In this document: piece after piece, positions 28,340-39,353 of the stretch | How the letters are laid out: each line of letters begins with the position of its first letter | Position numbering within the stretch: the first letter of the stretch is position 1 | Assembly (NCBI RefSeq): GCF_031583025.1 | Contig: NZ_CP134062.1 | Location: 2,418,001 to 2,482,000, forward strand | Length of the DNA stretch: 64,000 nt | Source of the DNA: Mycobacterium sp. Z3061 | GTDB taxonomy: Bacteria > Actinomycetota > Actinomycetes > Mycobacteriales > Mycobacteriaceae | Direction: 5' to 3' | Notes under the pieces: generated by a model | Seen by the model: only the letters and a program-made list of their open reading frames with translations | What the model was told of the DNA's origin: nothing | Databases searched by the model: none | Program-made: the position numbers and the translations under genes

Positions 28340-30076
28340 ATGTTTGCTGTCAACGCATCTGACGGTGTCACGCTGGCCGTACACCGCTACAACGACATCG
28401 ACCCGGCGCGCCCGACCGTGCTGGCCATCCACGGCTATCCGGACAACCACCACGTCTGGGACGGGGTGGCCGAACTGCTCGCGGACCGCTACAACGTCGT
28501 CGCCTACGACGTGCGCGGCGCGGGTGAATCATCCTCGCCGGCAAACAGATCCGGCTATCGCTTGGAGCAGTTGGTCGCTGATGTCGGTGCCGTGATCGAC
28601 AGCCTGGGCGTCGAGCGGGTACATCTGTTGGCCCATGACTGGGGCTCTGTTCAGGCGTGGTCGGCCGTCACCGACGCAGCGGCGATGGCCAGAATCGCGT
28701 CCTTCACCTCGATATCCGGCCCCCACGTACGGCACATCGGTCAGTTCGTGCGCTCGGCGCGCACTCCGCGAGAACTCAGTTACGTGGTCCGGCAGGCGAG
28801 TTCGTCGTTGTATGTCGGGTTCTTTCTGAGTCCCGCGGTGCCGGAGCTGTTCTTCCGGTCCCGGCTGGGGGTGAAAGTCGTGGAAGGACTGGAACGGTTC
28901 GGCCGGTCGAGCACGCTGAGTCGGCGTACCAAGTCGCCGCGCGCCATCGACGACTACGTCAACGGATTGAACCTGTATCGCGAAAACCTGCCTGCACCAT
29001 TGGTTTCACCGGGTGCCGAGGTCCCGCAGACCACGGTACCGGTGCAGGTGCTGATTCCCGGCAAGGACCTCTTCATCACACCGGCCCTGCAGCGGTATGT
29101 CGGCGCGATTCCGCCGACGGGCAGAGTCGTCCCGATCGAGGGTGGGCACTGGGTGGTGACGTCGAGGCCGGACGTGATCGCGCGCCTGACCGGCGAGTGG
29201 ATCGATCAGGTCGTCGGCGGCTTGCCGGAATCCGAGCTGCGTAGCGGTCCGCGCGAGGTGGACGGCAAGCTGGCGCTGGTCACCGGGGCGGGTTCCGGCA
29301 TCGGTCGCGCAACCGCGGTGGAATTGGCCCGCAACGGCGCGGCCAAGGTCGTGATCGTCGACCGCGACCCGGGCGCTGCCGATGAGACGGCCGATGCGGT
29401 ACGTGCGGCCGGTGCGCAGGCGGCCGTCTATCAGGCCGACGTCACCGACGAGGGCATGATGAATGACCTTGCCGCGCAAGTGTATAAGGAGCACGGCGTG
29501 GTGGACATCCTGGTGAACAACGCCGGCATCGGGATGGCCGGCCGGTTCCTGGAGACGTCGCCGCGGCACTGGGACGACATCATGGCGGTCAACGTACGCG
29601 GCGTCATCACCGGAAGCCGGGCCTTCGGTGCCCAGATGGTGACGCGCGGCGAGGGCGGGACCATCATCAACCTGTCGTCGGCCGCGGCGTTCCTGCCGTC
29701 GAAGTCGATGGTGGCGTACAGCACGACGAAAGCGGCGGTGCTGGGATTCAGCGAGGCCCTACGCGCCGATCTCGCCGACGAGGGCATCACCGTCACGGCG
29801 GTGTGCCCGGGTTTCGTGAACACCAATATCGCCAAAAGCACTGTCTACGCGGGCATGTCGGACCAGCAGCAGGAGCGGGCCCGGGCGAAGGCGGATGCCA
29901 CGTACCGTCGGCGTAACTACACTCCGGAAGCCACCGCCAGGGCGATCGTGAAATCCATCAAGAGCGGGCCCGCCGTGTTGCCCGTCGCTCCGGAGTCCCG
30001 GCTCGGATATGCGATGCGGCGCATCAGCCCGTCGGCCATCCGATTGCTGGCCCGTCTGGACATCCGGCAGCAGTAG
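28340..30076 (+). CDS. Epoxide hydrolase-short-chain dehydrogenase fusion (EphD-like)
   Basis: A 578-residue two-domain enzyme. Residues 1-295 form an alpha/beta hydrolase with the oxyanion motif HGYP (31-34), nucleophile D100 in HDWGS, a likely acid D243 and base H270. Residues 305-578 form an SDR with TGAGSGIG (315-322), NNAG (393-396), a Ser at 446-447 and the Y460xxxK464 pair. The same architecture is found in M. tuberculosis EphD (Rv2214c), implicated in mycolic acid modification. It lies in a tight operon with a di-iron protein and a flavin/2Fe-2S reductase, which would fit sequential oxygenation, epoxide opening and alcohol oxidation of a lipid. Confidence 0.88.
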   Translation: MFAVNASDGVTLAVHRYNDIDPARPTVLAIHGYPDNHHVWDGVAELLADRYNVVAYDVRGAGESSSPANRSGYRLEQLVADVGAVIDSLGVERVHLLAHDWGSVQAWSAVTDAAAMARIASFTSISGPHVRHIGQFVRSARTPRELSYVVRQASSSLYVGFFLSPAVPELFFRSRLGVKVVEGLERFGRSSTLSRRTKSPRAIDDYVNGLNLYRENLPAPLVSPGAEVPQTTVPVQVLIPGKDLFITPALQRYVGAIPPTGRVVPIEGGHWVVTSRPDVIARLTGEWIDQVVGGLPESELRSGPREVDGKLALVTGAGSGIGRATAVELARNGAAKVVIVDRDPGAADETADAVRAAGAQAAVYQADVTDEGMMNDLAAQVYKEHGVVDILVNNAGIGMAGRFLETSPRHWDDIMAVNVRGVITGSRAFGAQMVTRGEGGTIINLSSAAAFLPSKSMVAYSTTKAAVLGFSEALRADLADEGITVTAVCPGFVNTNIAKSTVYAGMSDQQQERARAKADATYRRRNYTPEATARAIVKSIKSGPAVLPVAPESRLGYAMRRISPSAIRLLARLDIRQQ

Positions 30077-30078
30077 GA

Positions 30079-31161
30079 ATGACTGTGCCGGACAGTATTT
30101 GGACGAGCAGGCCCGCCGACCTCTACGGCCGGCGCGCGCACGACCGCTTCTTCACCATGTTGTGGGGCGTGCGCACCGTGATGGGCGGGTTGTCCGCGGC
30201 GTCGCGGTGGAAGCCTTCACGGGTGACTCCCGTGCCGCGCACGCACCGCGCCAGGGTCATCGAACGGGCGCTGGTCGCCCCTGATGTGGTCGCCTTGACG
30301 CTGGCCGACCCGGACGGCGGATTGCTGCCGTCCTGGACGCCGGGCGGGCACATCGACGTGCAGCTGCCCTCGGGGCGCCGGCGGCAGTACTCGCTGTGCG
30401 GACCGCCGGGGCGCCGGACCGACTACCGCATCGCGGTTCGCCGCATCGCCGACGGGGGCGGCGGGTCGATCGAGATGCACGACGCCTTCGATGTGGGCGA
30501 CACGCTGTTGTTCGAAGGACCCCGCAACGCGTTCTATCTCGGAACGTCGGAGCGTGACGTGTTGTTCGTGATCGGCGGCATCGGAGTGACGCCCATCCTG
30601 CCGATGATGCGGGTCGCGGCTCAGCGAGGCGTTGATTGGCGCGCGGTGTATGCCGGTCGCAGCCGGGAATACATGCCGCTGTTGGACGAAGTTCTGGCGG
30701 TGGCACCGGAGCGGGTCACGGTGTGGGCCGACGACGAACGTGGCGGGATCGCCTCGGTGGCGGACCTGCTGGCCGGCGCCGGTCCGAGCACCGCGGTGTA
30801 TGTGTGCGGGCCGGCCGCGATGCTGGAGGCGGTGCGGGTGGCCCGTGATCGACACGCCAACGCGCCCTTGCATTACGAGCGGTTCAGCCCGCCGCCGATC
30901 GTCGACGGAGTTCCCTTCGAGCTGGAGTTGGCGCGTTCGCGTCAGGTGCTCAGTGTGCCGGGCAATCGCTCGGCGCTCGAGGTCATGCTCGACCGCGAGC
31001 CGACGACGGCCTACTCCTGCCAGCAGGGTTTCTGCGGCACCTGCAAGGTCAAAGTGCTTGCCGGACAAGTGGACCGGCGCGGCCGCACCGCCGAAGGTGA
31101 CGACGAGATGCTGATCTGCGTTTCCCGCTCCGCCGGCGGCCGGCTGGTGATCGACCGCTAG
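30079..31161 (+). CDS. FNR-type oxidoreductase with C-terminal 2Fe-2S ferredoxin (Rv2776c-like)
   Basis: A 360-residue phthalate dioxygenase reductase-type protein. It has an N-terminal basic leader with a short hydrophobic stretch, a flavin domain (RQYSLCGPP), an NAD(P) domain (VIGGIGVTPILPM, YVCGPAAML) and a plant-type ferredoxin domain with CQQGFCGTC...MLIC ligands. It would pass electrons from NAD(P)H to an oxygenase; the upstream di-iron protein is the obvious candidate. Its TAG and the TAG of the convergent gene share the palindrome CTAG at 31158-31161. Confidence 0.88.
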   Translation: MTVPDSIWTSRPADLYGRRAHDRFFTMLWGVRTVMGGLSAASRWKPSRVTPVPRTHRARVIERALVAPDVVALTLADPDGGLLPSWTPGGHIDVQLPSGRRRQYSLCGPPGRRTDYRIAVRRIADGGGGSIEMHDAFDVGDTLLFEGPRNAFYLGTSERDVLFVIGGIGVTPILPMMRVAAQRGVDWRAVYAGRSREYMPLLDEVLAVAPERVTVWADDERGGIASVADLLAGAGPSTAVYVCGPAAMLEAVRVARDRHANAPLHYERFSPPPIVDGVPFELELARSRQVLSVPGNRSALEVMLDREPTTAYSCQQGFCGTCKVKVLAGQVDRRGRTAEGDDEMLICVSRSAGGRLVIDR

Positions 31162-32942
31162 AACACACCTTTCTCGACCAGCACGTCGGCGTAGGTGGTC
31201 AGGTCGGCGGCGAACAACTCGGGCTGCTCGAAGGCGGCGAAATGGCCGCCGCGGTCGTGAACGGTGTGATGAACCAGGTTGTATCGCGCTGCGGCCCACG
31301 CGCGCGGCGTCTGCAGCATCTCGCCCGGATAGACGGCGTAACCGGTCGGGACGTCGACGCGGCCGGTCCAGTCGCTGAGCGGGCCGGTACCCGCACGCGA
31401 GGATTCGCAATACAGGCGCGCCGCCGAGGTGGCGGTGCCGGTGAGCCAGTAGAACATCAGGTTGTCGATCAGCCGATCGGTGCTGATCGGCATGCCGTCC
31501 CTGATGTCGCACCAGGCGTGGAACTTCTCGAGTATCCAGCCGGCCAGGCCCAGCGGTGAGTCGTCCAGGCCGAAGCCCAGCGAATGTGGCCGTGTGGATT
31601 GAATTTCCATGTACGCGGTGCCGTCTTTGATTCGTTCCACCCCGGCCGCCATTGCCGCCCACTCGGATTCGCTGACATCGGCCAGCAATTGCGCGTCGTT
31701 CTGGTCCGGCGGGGAGAACAGCATGTTGGTGTGGATCGCGACGGCATGCTGCGGGTAGTGCTCACCGAGATAGCGGGTGACCAGGGCACCCCAGTCACCG
31801 CCCTGCGCGAGGAAGCGGTCATATCCCAGTTGGGCCATCAGGTCGGCGACGGCCGCGGCGACTTTCGCGACGTCGACCCCGCGTTCTTTTGTGGGACCGG
31901 AGAAGCCGTAACCCGGCATCGACACCAGGACCACATGAAACCGGTTCCGCAGCAACGGAAGTACATCGAGGAACTCCACCACCGAACCCGGCCAACCGTG
32001 CGTGATGACAAGCGGAATGGCGTTGCTGTGCTCTGAACGGGCATGCAGGAAGTGCACCCGCTGCCCGGCCGCCTCGGTGACGAACGAACCGGCGGCGTTG
32101 ACTTCGGCTTCGGTCGCGCGCCAGTCATAGCGGTGCAGCCAGTGATCGATGACGTTTCTGAGAAAGGCCTGTTCGGTGCCGTATTCCCATTCGGCCCCGG
32201 CTATCTCGGTGGGCCAGCGGGCCGTGCTGAGACGATGGCGCAGATCGTCGAGTTGAGCCTGGGGTACCTCGATCGGGTAGGGCTTGATCATTGACGGAGG
32301 CGGTGGCGCCGGCGTGATCAGTGAGGCCACGGCCGGAATGCTCGCCGGTGCCTTAGCCGGTGCCGCCGCCTGTTCGGCCGGCTCTTCGGCAGCCGAGCGG
32401 TAGAGGCGGTAACCCACGTGGGGCACAGTCACACCAGGCAGCGGCTTCCACACGTAGGTGCGCTCGTCGAGTTTGAAGCCGTGTTTCTCGTAGAAGTTGC
32501 GGGCTTTTTCGTTCTTGTCGGCGGCCCACAGGATGATGTCGTTGTCGGGGTAGGTGCGTAGCACCTTGTTCAGCAGCATGCCGCCGATGCCGTGCCGTTG
32601 GTTGTCATCGAGGATGTAGAGCGCGTCGATCTGAATGTGCTTGGGGTTGGAGAGGTCCGGCCCGAACAGCGCCATCCCCAGCAGCTGGCCCCGTGCCTCG
32701 GCCATCAGCATCTGCCAGCCGCCCCGCTTGAGCGTCGTCGGGTAAAACGTGTCGACCCACGTTTTCGGCGTGCTGATCATGTCCAGGACATGGGCGGCCA
32801 CGATTCCTTGCCAGGACCGCCGCCACACCGGATAGTGCATCGCCGCGACCCTTGCGTAATCCTTCGGCTTGGCCTCGCGGATCCGGATTTCGCTGGATCT
32901 CACCCGCGCACCTCTGCTTTCTCGCACCGGCTTCTCGACCAT
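31158..32942 (-). CDS. GNAT acetyltransferase-epoxide hydrolase fusion
   Basis: A 594-residue protein with two domains. Residues 18-165 are a GNAT acetyltransferase with the acetyl-CoA loop QRHGIGGML (115-123) and the FYEKHGF motif. Residues 184-219 are an Ala/Pro linker. Residues 220-594 are an epoxide hydrolase with the EHN-type N-terminal lid (YPIEVPQAQLDDL), HGWPGS (315-320), nucleophile D383 in GGDWGA and base H567 in GGHF. In H37Rv a stand-alone GNAT (Rv2775) occupies this place, as I recall, so the epoxide hydrolase part looks like a fusion partner. I see no internal frame break at the linker. Confidence 0.85.
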   Translation of the reverse strand: MVEKPVRESRGARVRSSEIRIREAKPKDYARVAAMHYPVWRRSWQGIVAAHVLDMISTPKTWVDTFYPTTLKRGGWQMLMAEARGQLLGMALFGPDLSNPKHIQIDALYILDDNQRHGIGGMLLNKVLRTYPDNDIILWAADKNEKARNFYEKHGFKLDERTYVWKPLPGVTVPHVGYRLYRSAAEEPAEQAAAPAKAPASIPAVASLITPAPPPPSMIKPYPIEVPQAQLDDLRHRLSTARWPTEIAGAEWEYGTEQAFLRNVIDHWLHRYDWRATEAEVNAAGSFVTEAAGQRVHFLHARSEHSNAIPLVITHGWPGSVVEFLDVLPLLRNRFHVVLVSMPGYGFSGPTKERGVDVAKVAAAVADLMAQLGYDRFLAQGGDWGALVTRYLGEHYPQHAVAIHTNMLFSPPDQNDAQLLADVSESEWAAMAAGVERIKDGTAYMEIQSTRPHSLGFGLDDSPLGLAGWILEKFHAWCDIRDGMPISTDRLIDNLMFYWLTGTATSAARLYCESSRAGTGPLSDWTGRVDVPTGYAVYPGEMLQTPRAWAAARYNLVHHTVHDRGGHFAAFEQPELFAADLTTYADVLVEKGVF

Positions 32943-32985
32943 CCCAGCCTAGAGAGGCGCCGGTGTGCCACGTCTCGCCGCATCC

Positions 32986-34347
32986 CTACGGCCCGGCCCG
33001 TTCGTCGTCGTTGTCGTCGAGGAGGCGTTCGGGGTGGTGGTAGTTGTTGGTGCGGGGTCCGCCGCGGTCGAAGCGTTCCGGTGGGATCCATGCGGTGCGG
33101 TGGTTTGGGAGTTTGGTTGTGTCCCAGCCGCTTCCGATGAGTTTGTGGTTGGGTGGGCAGGCCAGGGTGAGGTTGGTGATGTCGGTGGTTCCGCCGGTGG
33201 ACCACTCGTTGACATGGTGGACTTCGCATTTGTCGGCGGGCACGTCGCAACCGGGGCAGGTGCAACCCCGTTCGGCGGCGAACAGGGCCAGCCGTTGGTC
33301 GGGGGAGGCGATACGGCGGGCGCGCCCGAGGTAGAGGGGCCGGTTGGAGTGTCCGTCGAAAACGGCCAGATAGTGGACGGCGTGGGCAGCCATGGCGATC
33401 AGTTCCCGCATCGGGATCACGGTGCCGCTGGCGGTGACGCCATGGCCGGCGGCCGCGGTCAGTTCCTGCAGCGTGGTGGTGACTACGACGGTGACCGGCA
33501 GCCCGTTGTGCTGGCCGAGGGAGGGGTCGCCGAGTTGGCGGCGCAGCAGAAAGTTGAGGGCATCGTGTTGGCGCTGGCCATGGGTGCGGATGTCGGTCGC
33601 GGCCGATTCGTCGGTGGCATCCGGTGACGGGTTATCGGGGATGCACATACCGGGGGCGGCGAAGTGGGCCAGCCAGGCCTCGATTTGGGCGCGGAGTTCG
33701 GGGGTGGCGATGAGGGTGGCTTCGCTCATTCCGTCGGTGCGTTGAGGTTTGAAGGTGAAGCTGCGTTGGCGGGCGCGGTCGCGGTCGGAGAACTTGCCGT
33801 CGGGGTTGATCAGGACGGCGGCGCGTTTGGCGGCTTTGTCGAGTTGGTCGGGGCGTAGCCGGGTGGCGTGCTGGGCCAGCAGGTGTTCGGCGTGCTCGAC
33901 GACGGCGACCGGGGTGTCGGCGGGCAGGTCGCGCACGAAGGTCTGAATGACCCGCAGGTGCTGGGCATCGAGCATGCCCCGACGCCATTGCCCGGCTGTG
34001 GCGGGTAATTCGGGAGGCAGCTGTTCGCCGGTGAGGGTGGTGCGGGGAGCGAGCTGGGCGGCGTCGCGGATGCGGCGGCGCGCTTCGGCATAGCTGATGC
34101 GGCACCAGTCGGCGATGACCTGGTGGGCGGGACCGCCGATGTCGGCTGGGTCCTCGCCGGCCAGGCTGTGGATGATGTCATGGCTGATCACGGCTTGCCG
34201 GCGCGCGCCGGTTTCGAGGCGTTCGAGGGCGCGGGCGCGTATCACGGGATTCAGGGAAGCGCAGTGAAGTTCGCCGAGTGCGGCGACGGCGGCGTCGAGT
34301 GCGTCCAAGGCGGCAACCACATCCGCCGGCGCCGTTATCGCACTCAT
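32986..34347 (-). CDS. 13E12-type DUF222/HNH endonuclease domain protein
   Basis: A 453-residue protein with an N-terminal DUF222 helical region (residues about 30-330) and a C-terminal HNH motif (CTCPGCDVPADKCEVHHVNEWSTGGTTDITN...CPPNH) with zinc cysteines. It belongs to the REP13E12 family, repeated and polymorphic in mycobacterial genomes and sometimes carrying phage attachment sites. Whether it cuts DNA is unproven. It is divergent from the UPF0158 gene, with 53 bp between starts. Confidence 0.87.
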   Translation of the reverse strand: MSAITAPADVVAALDALDAAVAALGELHCASLNPVIRARALERLETGARRQAVISHDIIHSLAGEDPADIGGPAHQVIADWCRISYAEARRRIRDAAQLAPRTTLTGEQLPPELPATAGQWRRGMLDAQHLRVIQTFVRDLPADTPVAVVEHAEHLLAQHATRLRPDQLDKAAKRAAVLINPDGKFSDRDRARQRSFTFKPQRTDGMSEATLIATPELRAQIEAWLAHFAAPGMCIPDNPSPDATDESAATDIRTHGQRQHDALNFLLRRQLGDPSLGQHNGLPVTVVVTTTLQELTAAAGHGVTASGTVIPMRELIAMAAHAVHYLAVFDGHSNRPLYLGRARRIASPDQRLALFAAERGCTCPGCDVPADKCEVHHVNEWSTGGTTDITNLTLACPPNHKLIGSGWDTTKLPNHRTAWIPPERFDRGGPRTNNYHHPERLLDDNDDERAGP

Positions 34348-34400
34348 GTTCGAATTCTATTGGCAGGGAGTGGCGTTCGTCCGAGCCGACCAACGTACTT

Positions 34401-36376
<1,976 letters not shown>

Positions 36377-36380
<4 letters not shown>

Positions 36381-36829
36381 GCAGGCTGTTGATCGTTCAT
36401 CACACGCCATCACCGCACTGCCAGGAGATGTTCGAGGCGGTGCTGGCCGGGGCCACCGCACCTGAGATCGAGGGTGTGGAGGTGGTGCGGCGACCGGCTC
36501 TCACCGTCTCGCCGGTGGAGATGCTGGAGGCCGACGGGTATCTGCTCGGGACGCCGGCGAACCTGGGTTACATCAGCGGCGCCCTCAAGCACGCGTTCGA
36601 CGAGTCCTACTACCAGTTGCTCGACGCCGGCCGGGGAAGGCCGTTCGGCCTCTATATCCACGGCAATGAGGGCAGCGAAGGCGCGCAGCGGGCGGTAGAG
36701 GGCATCACCGCTGGTCTTGGGTGGGTGAAAGCGGCGGATCATGTAGTGGTGTCGGGCAAGCCCTCGAAGCCGGACCTCGAGGCCTGCTGGAACCTCGGCG
36801 CGACAGTTGCCGCGACGTTGATGGACTGA
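36377..36829 (+). CDS. NAD(P)H-dependent FMN reductase/flavodoxin-like (Rv2771c-like)
   Basis: A 150-residue flavodoxin-fold protein: an N-terminal beta-strand and phosphate loop (LLIVHHTPSPHCQEMFEAV), LGTPANLGYISGALKHAFDESYY and FGLYIHGNEGSEGAQRAV. It should bind FMN; the redox partner is unknown. GTG start overlapping the previous stop. Confidence 0.85.
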
Positions 36830-36845
36830 GACACGGGAGAGCGGC

Positions 36846-37553
36846 ATGGGCACACCGCCTTCTTCAGCGGATGACCTGGCGCATCTGCTCGGCGCCATGG
36901 CAGTGGAGCTCGAGGGTCAGGGTGACCCCGAGACGGTGTTGCAGGAGATCGTCCGCAGTTCCGTGCAGATCGTGCCGGGTGCACGCTGGGCGGGGATATC
37001 TCTGATCGCAGGAGACCGGGTCGAGTCACGAGCTCCCACCGATCGGATCGTGGCGCACTTGGATCAGCTGCAGTCCGAGCTCGACGAGGGACCATGTCTG
37101 AGCGTGATGCGGGAACAGCACACGATCAGGATCGACGACCTGGCCACCGACAATCGGTGGCCACGCTTTGCCGACGCAGCCACGCACTGCGGTGTGCGAA
37201 GCCTGCTGTCGTTCCGGCTCTTCGTCCACCGCGGCAGTCTGGGCGCGCTCAATCTCTACGGCGGTGAGGCCGGAGTCTTCGACGACGAGTCGATCCTCAT
37301 CGGTGAGGTGCTGGCCCAACACGCGTCGGTCGCGCTCGCCAGGCTCAATGCCGAAGCCCGGTTCCAACGGTCGCTGGACAGCCGGGATGTCATCGGGCAG
37401 GCCAAAGGTCTGTTGATGCAGCGCAACGGCGTCGACGGGCTGCACGCGTTCCGGATGCTGCTGAAGGTGTCGCAGGAAACCCACACGAAATTGGTCGACG
37501 TAGCGCGGCGGCTGGTGAGCCTGCAGGAGTCGGGGCTTTCTCAGGCCGGGTAG
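36846..37553 (+). CDS. GAF-ANTAR transcription antiterminator
   Basis: A 235-residue regulator with an N-terminal GAF sensor domain (about 17-150, ELDEGPCLSVMREQHT..., SLLSFRLFVHRGSLGALNLY) and a C-terminal ANTAR RNA-binding domain (about 175-225, SRDVIGQAKGLLMQRNGVDGLHAFRMLLKVSQETHTKLVDVARRLV). ANTAR proteins bind paired hexaloop hairpins in mRNA leaders and prevent termination. It ends the dapB operon, 16 bp after the flavoprotein with a GGAGAG ribosome site, and lies directly upstream of the long leader of the giant PE_PGRS gene. I do not recall it at this place in H37Rv. Confidence 0.87.
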   Translation: MGTPPSSADDLAHLLGAMAVELEGQGDPETVLQEIVRSSVQIVPGARWAGISLIAGDRVESRAPTDRIVAHLDQLQSELDEGPCLSVMREQHTIRIDDLATDNRWPRFADAATHCGVRSLLSFRLFVHRGSLGALNLYGGEAGVFDDESILIGEVLAQHASVALARLNAEARFQRSLDSRDVIGQAKGLLMQRNGVDGLHAFRMLLKVSQETHTKLVDVARRLVSLQESGLSQAG

Positions 37554-37663
37554 GCGGAGGAGCTCCAGGGCCGGGGTGGCCGTGTGCGGGGCTAACCAAG
37601 CCGTCTAACCGCCGCCGATTCGGGAAACGTCCTGACACCAGTTCGCAAAATGCGCGACAATGA

Positions 37664-37675
37664 CGACAATATTGT
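37664..37675. promoter_or_regulatory. 12-bp perfect palindrome GACAATATTGTC
   Basis: A fully symmetric site about 60 bp upstream of the candidate -35 box of the PE_PGRS promoter. It is preceded by a partial copy (GACAATGAC), which suggests a binding site for a dimeric regulator. Confidence 0.45.
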
Positions 37676-37731
37676 CCAGTTTCGACAAGCGTTTCCCCGC
37701 AGGCGGTCGAACGGCACTATTGTACAAAGGC

Positions 37732-37760
37732 TTTACATTGACGGTTCAGCAATTTATGAC
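37732..37760 (+). promoter_or_regulatory. Candidate promoter of the PE_PGRS-PPE operon
   Basis: TTTACA (37732-37737), 17 bases, TATGAC (37755-37760). Transcription would begin near 37767, leaving a leader of about 356 nt before the PE_PGRS ATG. The -10 box overlaps the palindrome at 37757-37769. Confidence 0.5.
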
Positions 37761-37782
37761 CACTGGTCAATATTGAATTCAA
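37757..37782. promoter_or_regulatory. Overlapping palindromes at the probable transcription start
   Basis: TGACCACTGGTCA (37757-37769, one central base) overlaps TCAATATTGA (37767-37776), which overlaps TTGAATTCAA (37773-37782). Such nested symmetry over the -10 box and start site is typical of a repressor operator. Confidence 0.5.
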
Positions 37783-39353
37783 CTGATCTTAATTGAGCCT
37801 ATCGCGCGGTGGCGAACTGGTGAGGCGGTGCCGTCACCGGTGGAGCGATGAAAGAGGAATTGCCCGTCCGAAAACAGTAAAAACCCAGTTCAGAGGCATG
37901 GTCAACGCTGAGGGGGTGGGCTGCGAATGGAGTGAAGCGTCTTAGTCGCGGAGGTCTGCTGAGAGGTCATGCCGGTCGTCGTGGTGACGTTCGCGGCGAA
38001 ATTATCGAAAAAAGATATGCATTTTGTACTGAATTGCTGAATTCTGCCGTACCCTATGCCCACGATGACGATTGCCTTGACGTCATCAACGGGTAAATTC
38101 GGGCGACGTTAGGGGCCGGCTGATGTCATATTTGGTCGTAGGTCCAGAGGTGACTGCGGCGGCGGCCGCGAACCTGGACGGCATCGGTGTGGCGATCCGG
38201 GCTGCTAACAACGCGGCCGCGTTCGCGACGACGCAGCTACTGCCCGCGGCTCAGGATGAGGTCTCGGCGGCGATCGCCGCCCTGTTCGGTAGCCACGCCC
38301 ACGACTATCAGGGCATCGCCGCGCAGGCGACGGCATTTCACGACCGGTTCGCTCAGGTCCTCGACGCGGCCGCGTCGTCGTACGCGTCGGCCGAGTCCGC
38401 CAACGTGTTGCAGATGGTGCAGCAGGACGTGCTCGGCATCCTGAACGCTCCCACGCAACTGCTGTTGGGACGTCCGTTGATCGGTGACGGGGTGAACGGG
38501 GCCGCGGGGACGGGACAGAACGGCGGGGCCGGGGGCCTGCTGTGGGGTAATGGCGGCGCTGGCGGATCTGGTGTGGCCGGCACCGCGACAACTGCGGCCG
38601 GACCCGGCGGCGCCGGTGGCGCTGCGGGCTTGTTCGGCAACGGAGGTGCCGGTGGGGCGGGCGGCGTCGGCGCCGCTGGCCAGGCCGGTGGTACCGGCGG
38701 CATCGGCGGTGCCGGGGGCATGCTCACCGGCACCGGCGGCTCCGGTGGGGTCGGTGGAGCCGGCGGGGCCGGCGCGCCCGGCCTGATCGGGGGGACTGGT
38801 GGAGCCGGAGGCGTCGGCGGCAGCAACGGCCTCTTCGGCGCGGCCGGCGCAGGCGGCGCGGGTGGCGTCGGTGGCGCTGGCGGGATCGGGGCCACTGGCA
38901 CCGCCGGCGGCCAGGGTGGCACCGGCGCCGCGGGTGGTTCCGGTGGCTTGGGTGGCGCCGGCGGCGCGAACACTTCACTGTTCGGGCAGGGCGGTGCCGG
39001 TGGCGCGGGTGGCCTGGGTGGTGTGGGTGGCCAGGGCGGTACCGGTGCCACCGGTGTCGGTCTGGGTGCCGACGGCGGGGCGGGTGGTTCCGGTGGCGTT
39101 GGCGGCCACGGCGGGGGCGCGGGCGCAGGAGGCGCCGGCGGACTCTTCGGCGCCGCGGGCGCTACTGGCGGCGTGGGCCAGGGTGGCCAGGGTGGCCAGG
39201 GCGGAACGGGCGGCACCGGCGATTCCGGCACGGCCGGCGTCTACGGCGTCAACGGCGGTATCGGCAACACGGGTTACGCGGGTGGCCACGGCGGCGCTGG
39301 TGGCGCCGGTGGCAGCAGCTTCGCGGGTGGCAGCAGCGGTGCCGGCGGCAAGG

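Larger units (their letters stand above)
37554..38122 (+). promoter_or_regulatory. 569-bp AT-rich regulatory spacer upstream of the giant PE_PGRS gene
   Basis: No ORF that I can support. The spacer is clearly AT-richer than the genes around it. It contains a promoter-like pair (37732-37760), several perfect palindromes between 37664 and 37782, and then about 350 bp of probable leader. An AGGGG ribosome site lies 10 bp before the ATG at 38123. Confidence 0.55.

Noticed and set aside
32282..32400. Two separate genes for the GNAT and epoxide hydrolase domains
   Set aside because: No stop codon, good internal ribosome site or overlap is visible at the linker; the frame is open throughout.
37848..37945. 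Small upstream ORFs (10 and 15 codons) in the PE_PGRS leader
   Set aside because: Ribosome sites are absent or too close to the start codon, and no regulatory codon run (such as poly-Cys) is present.
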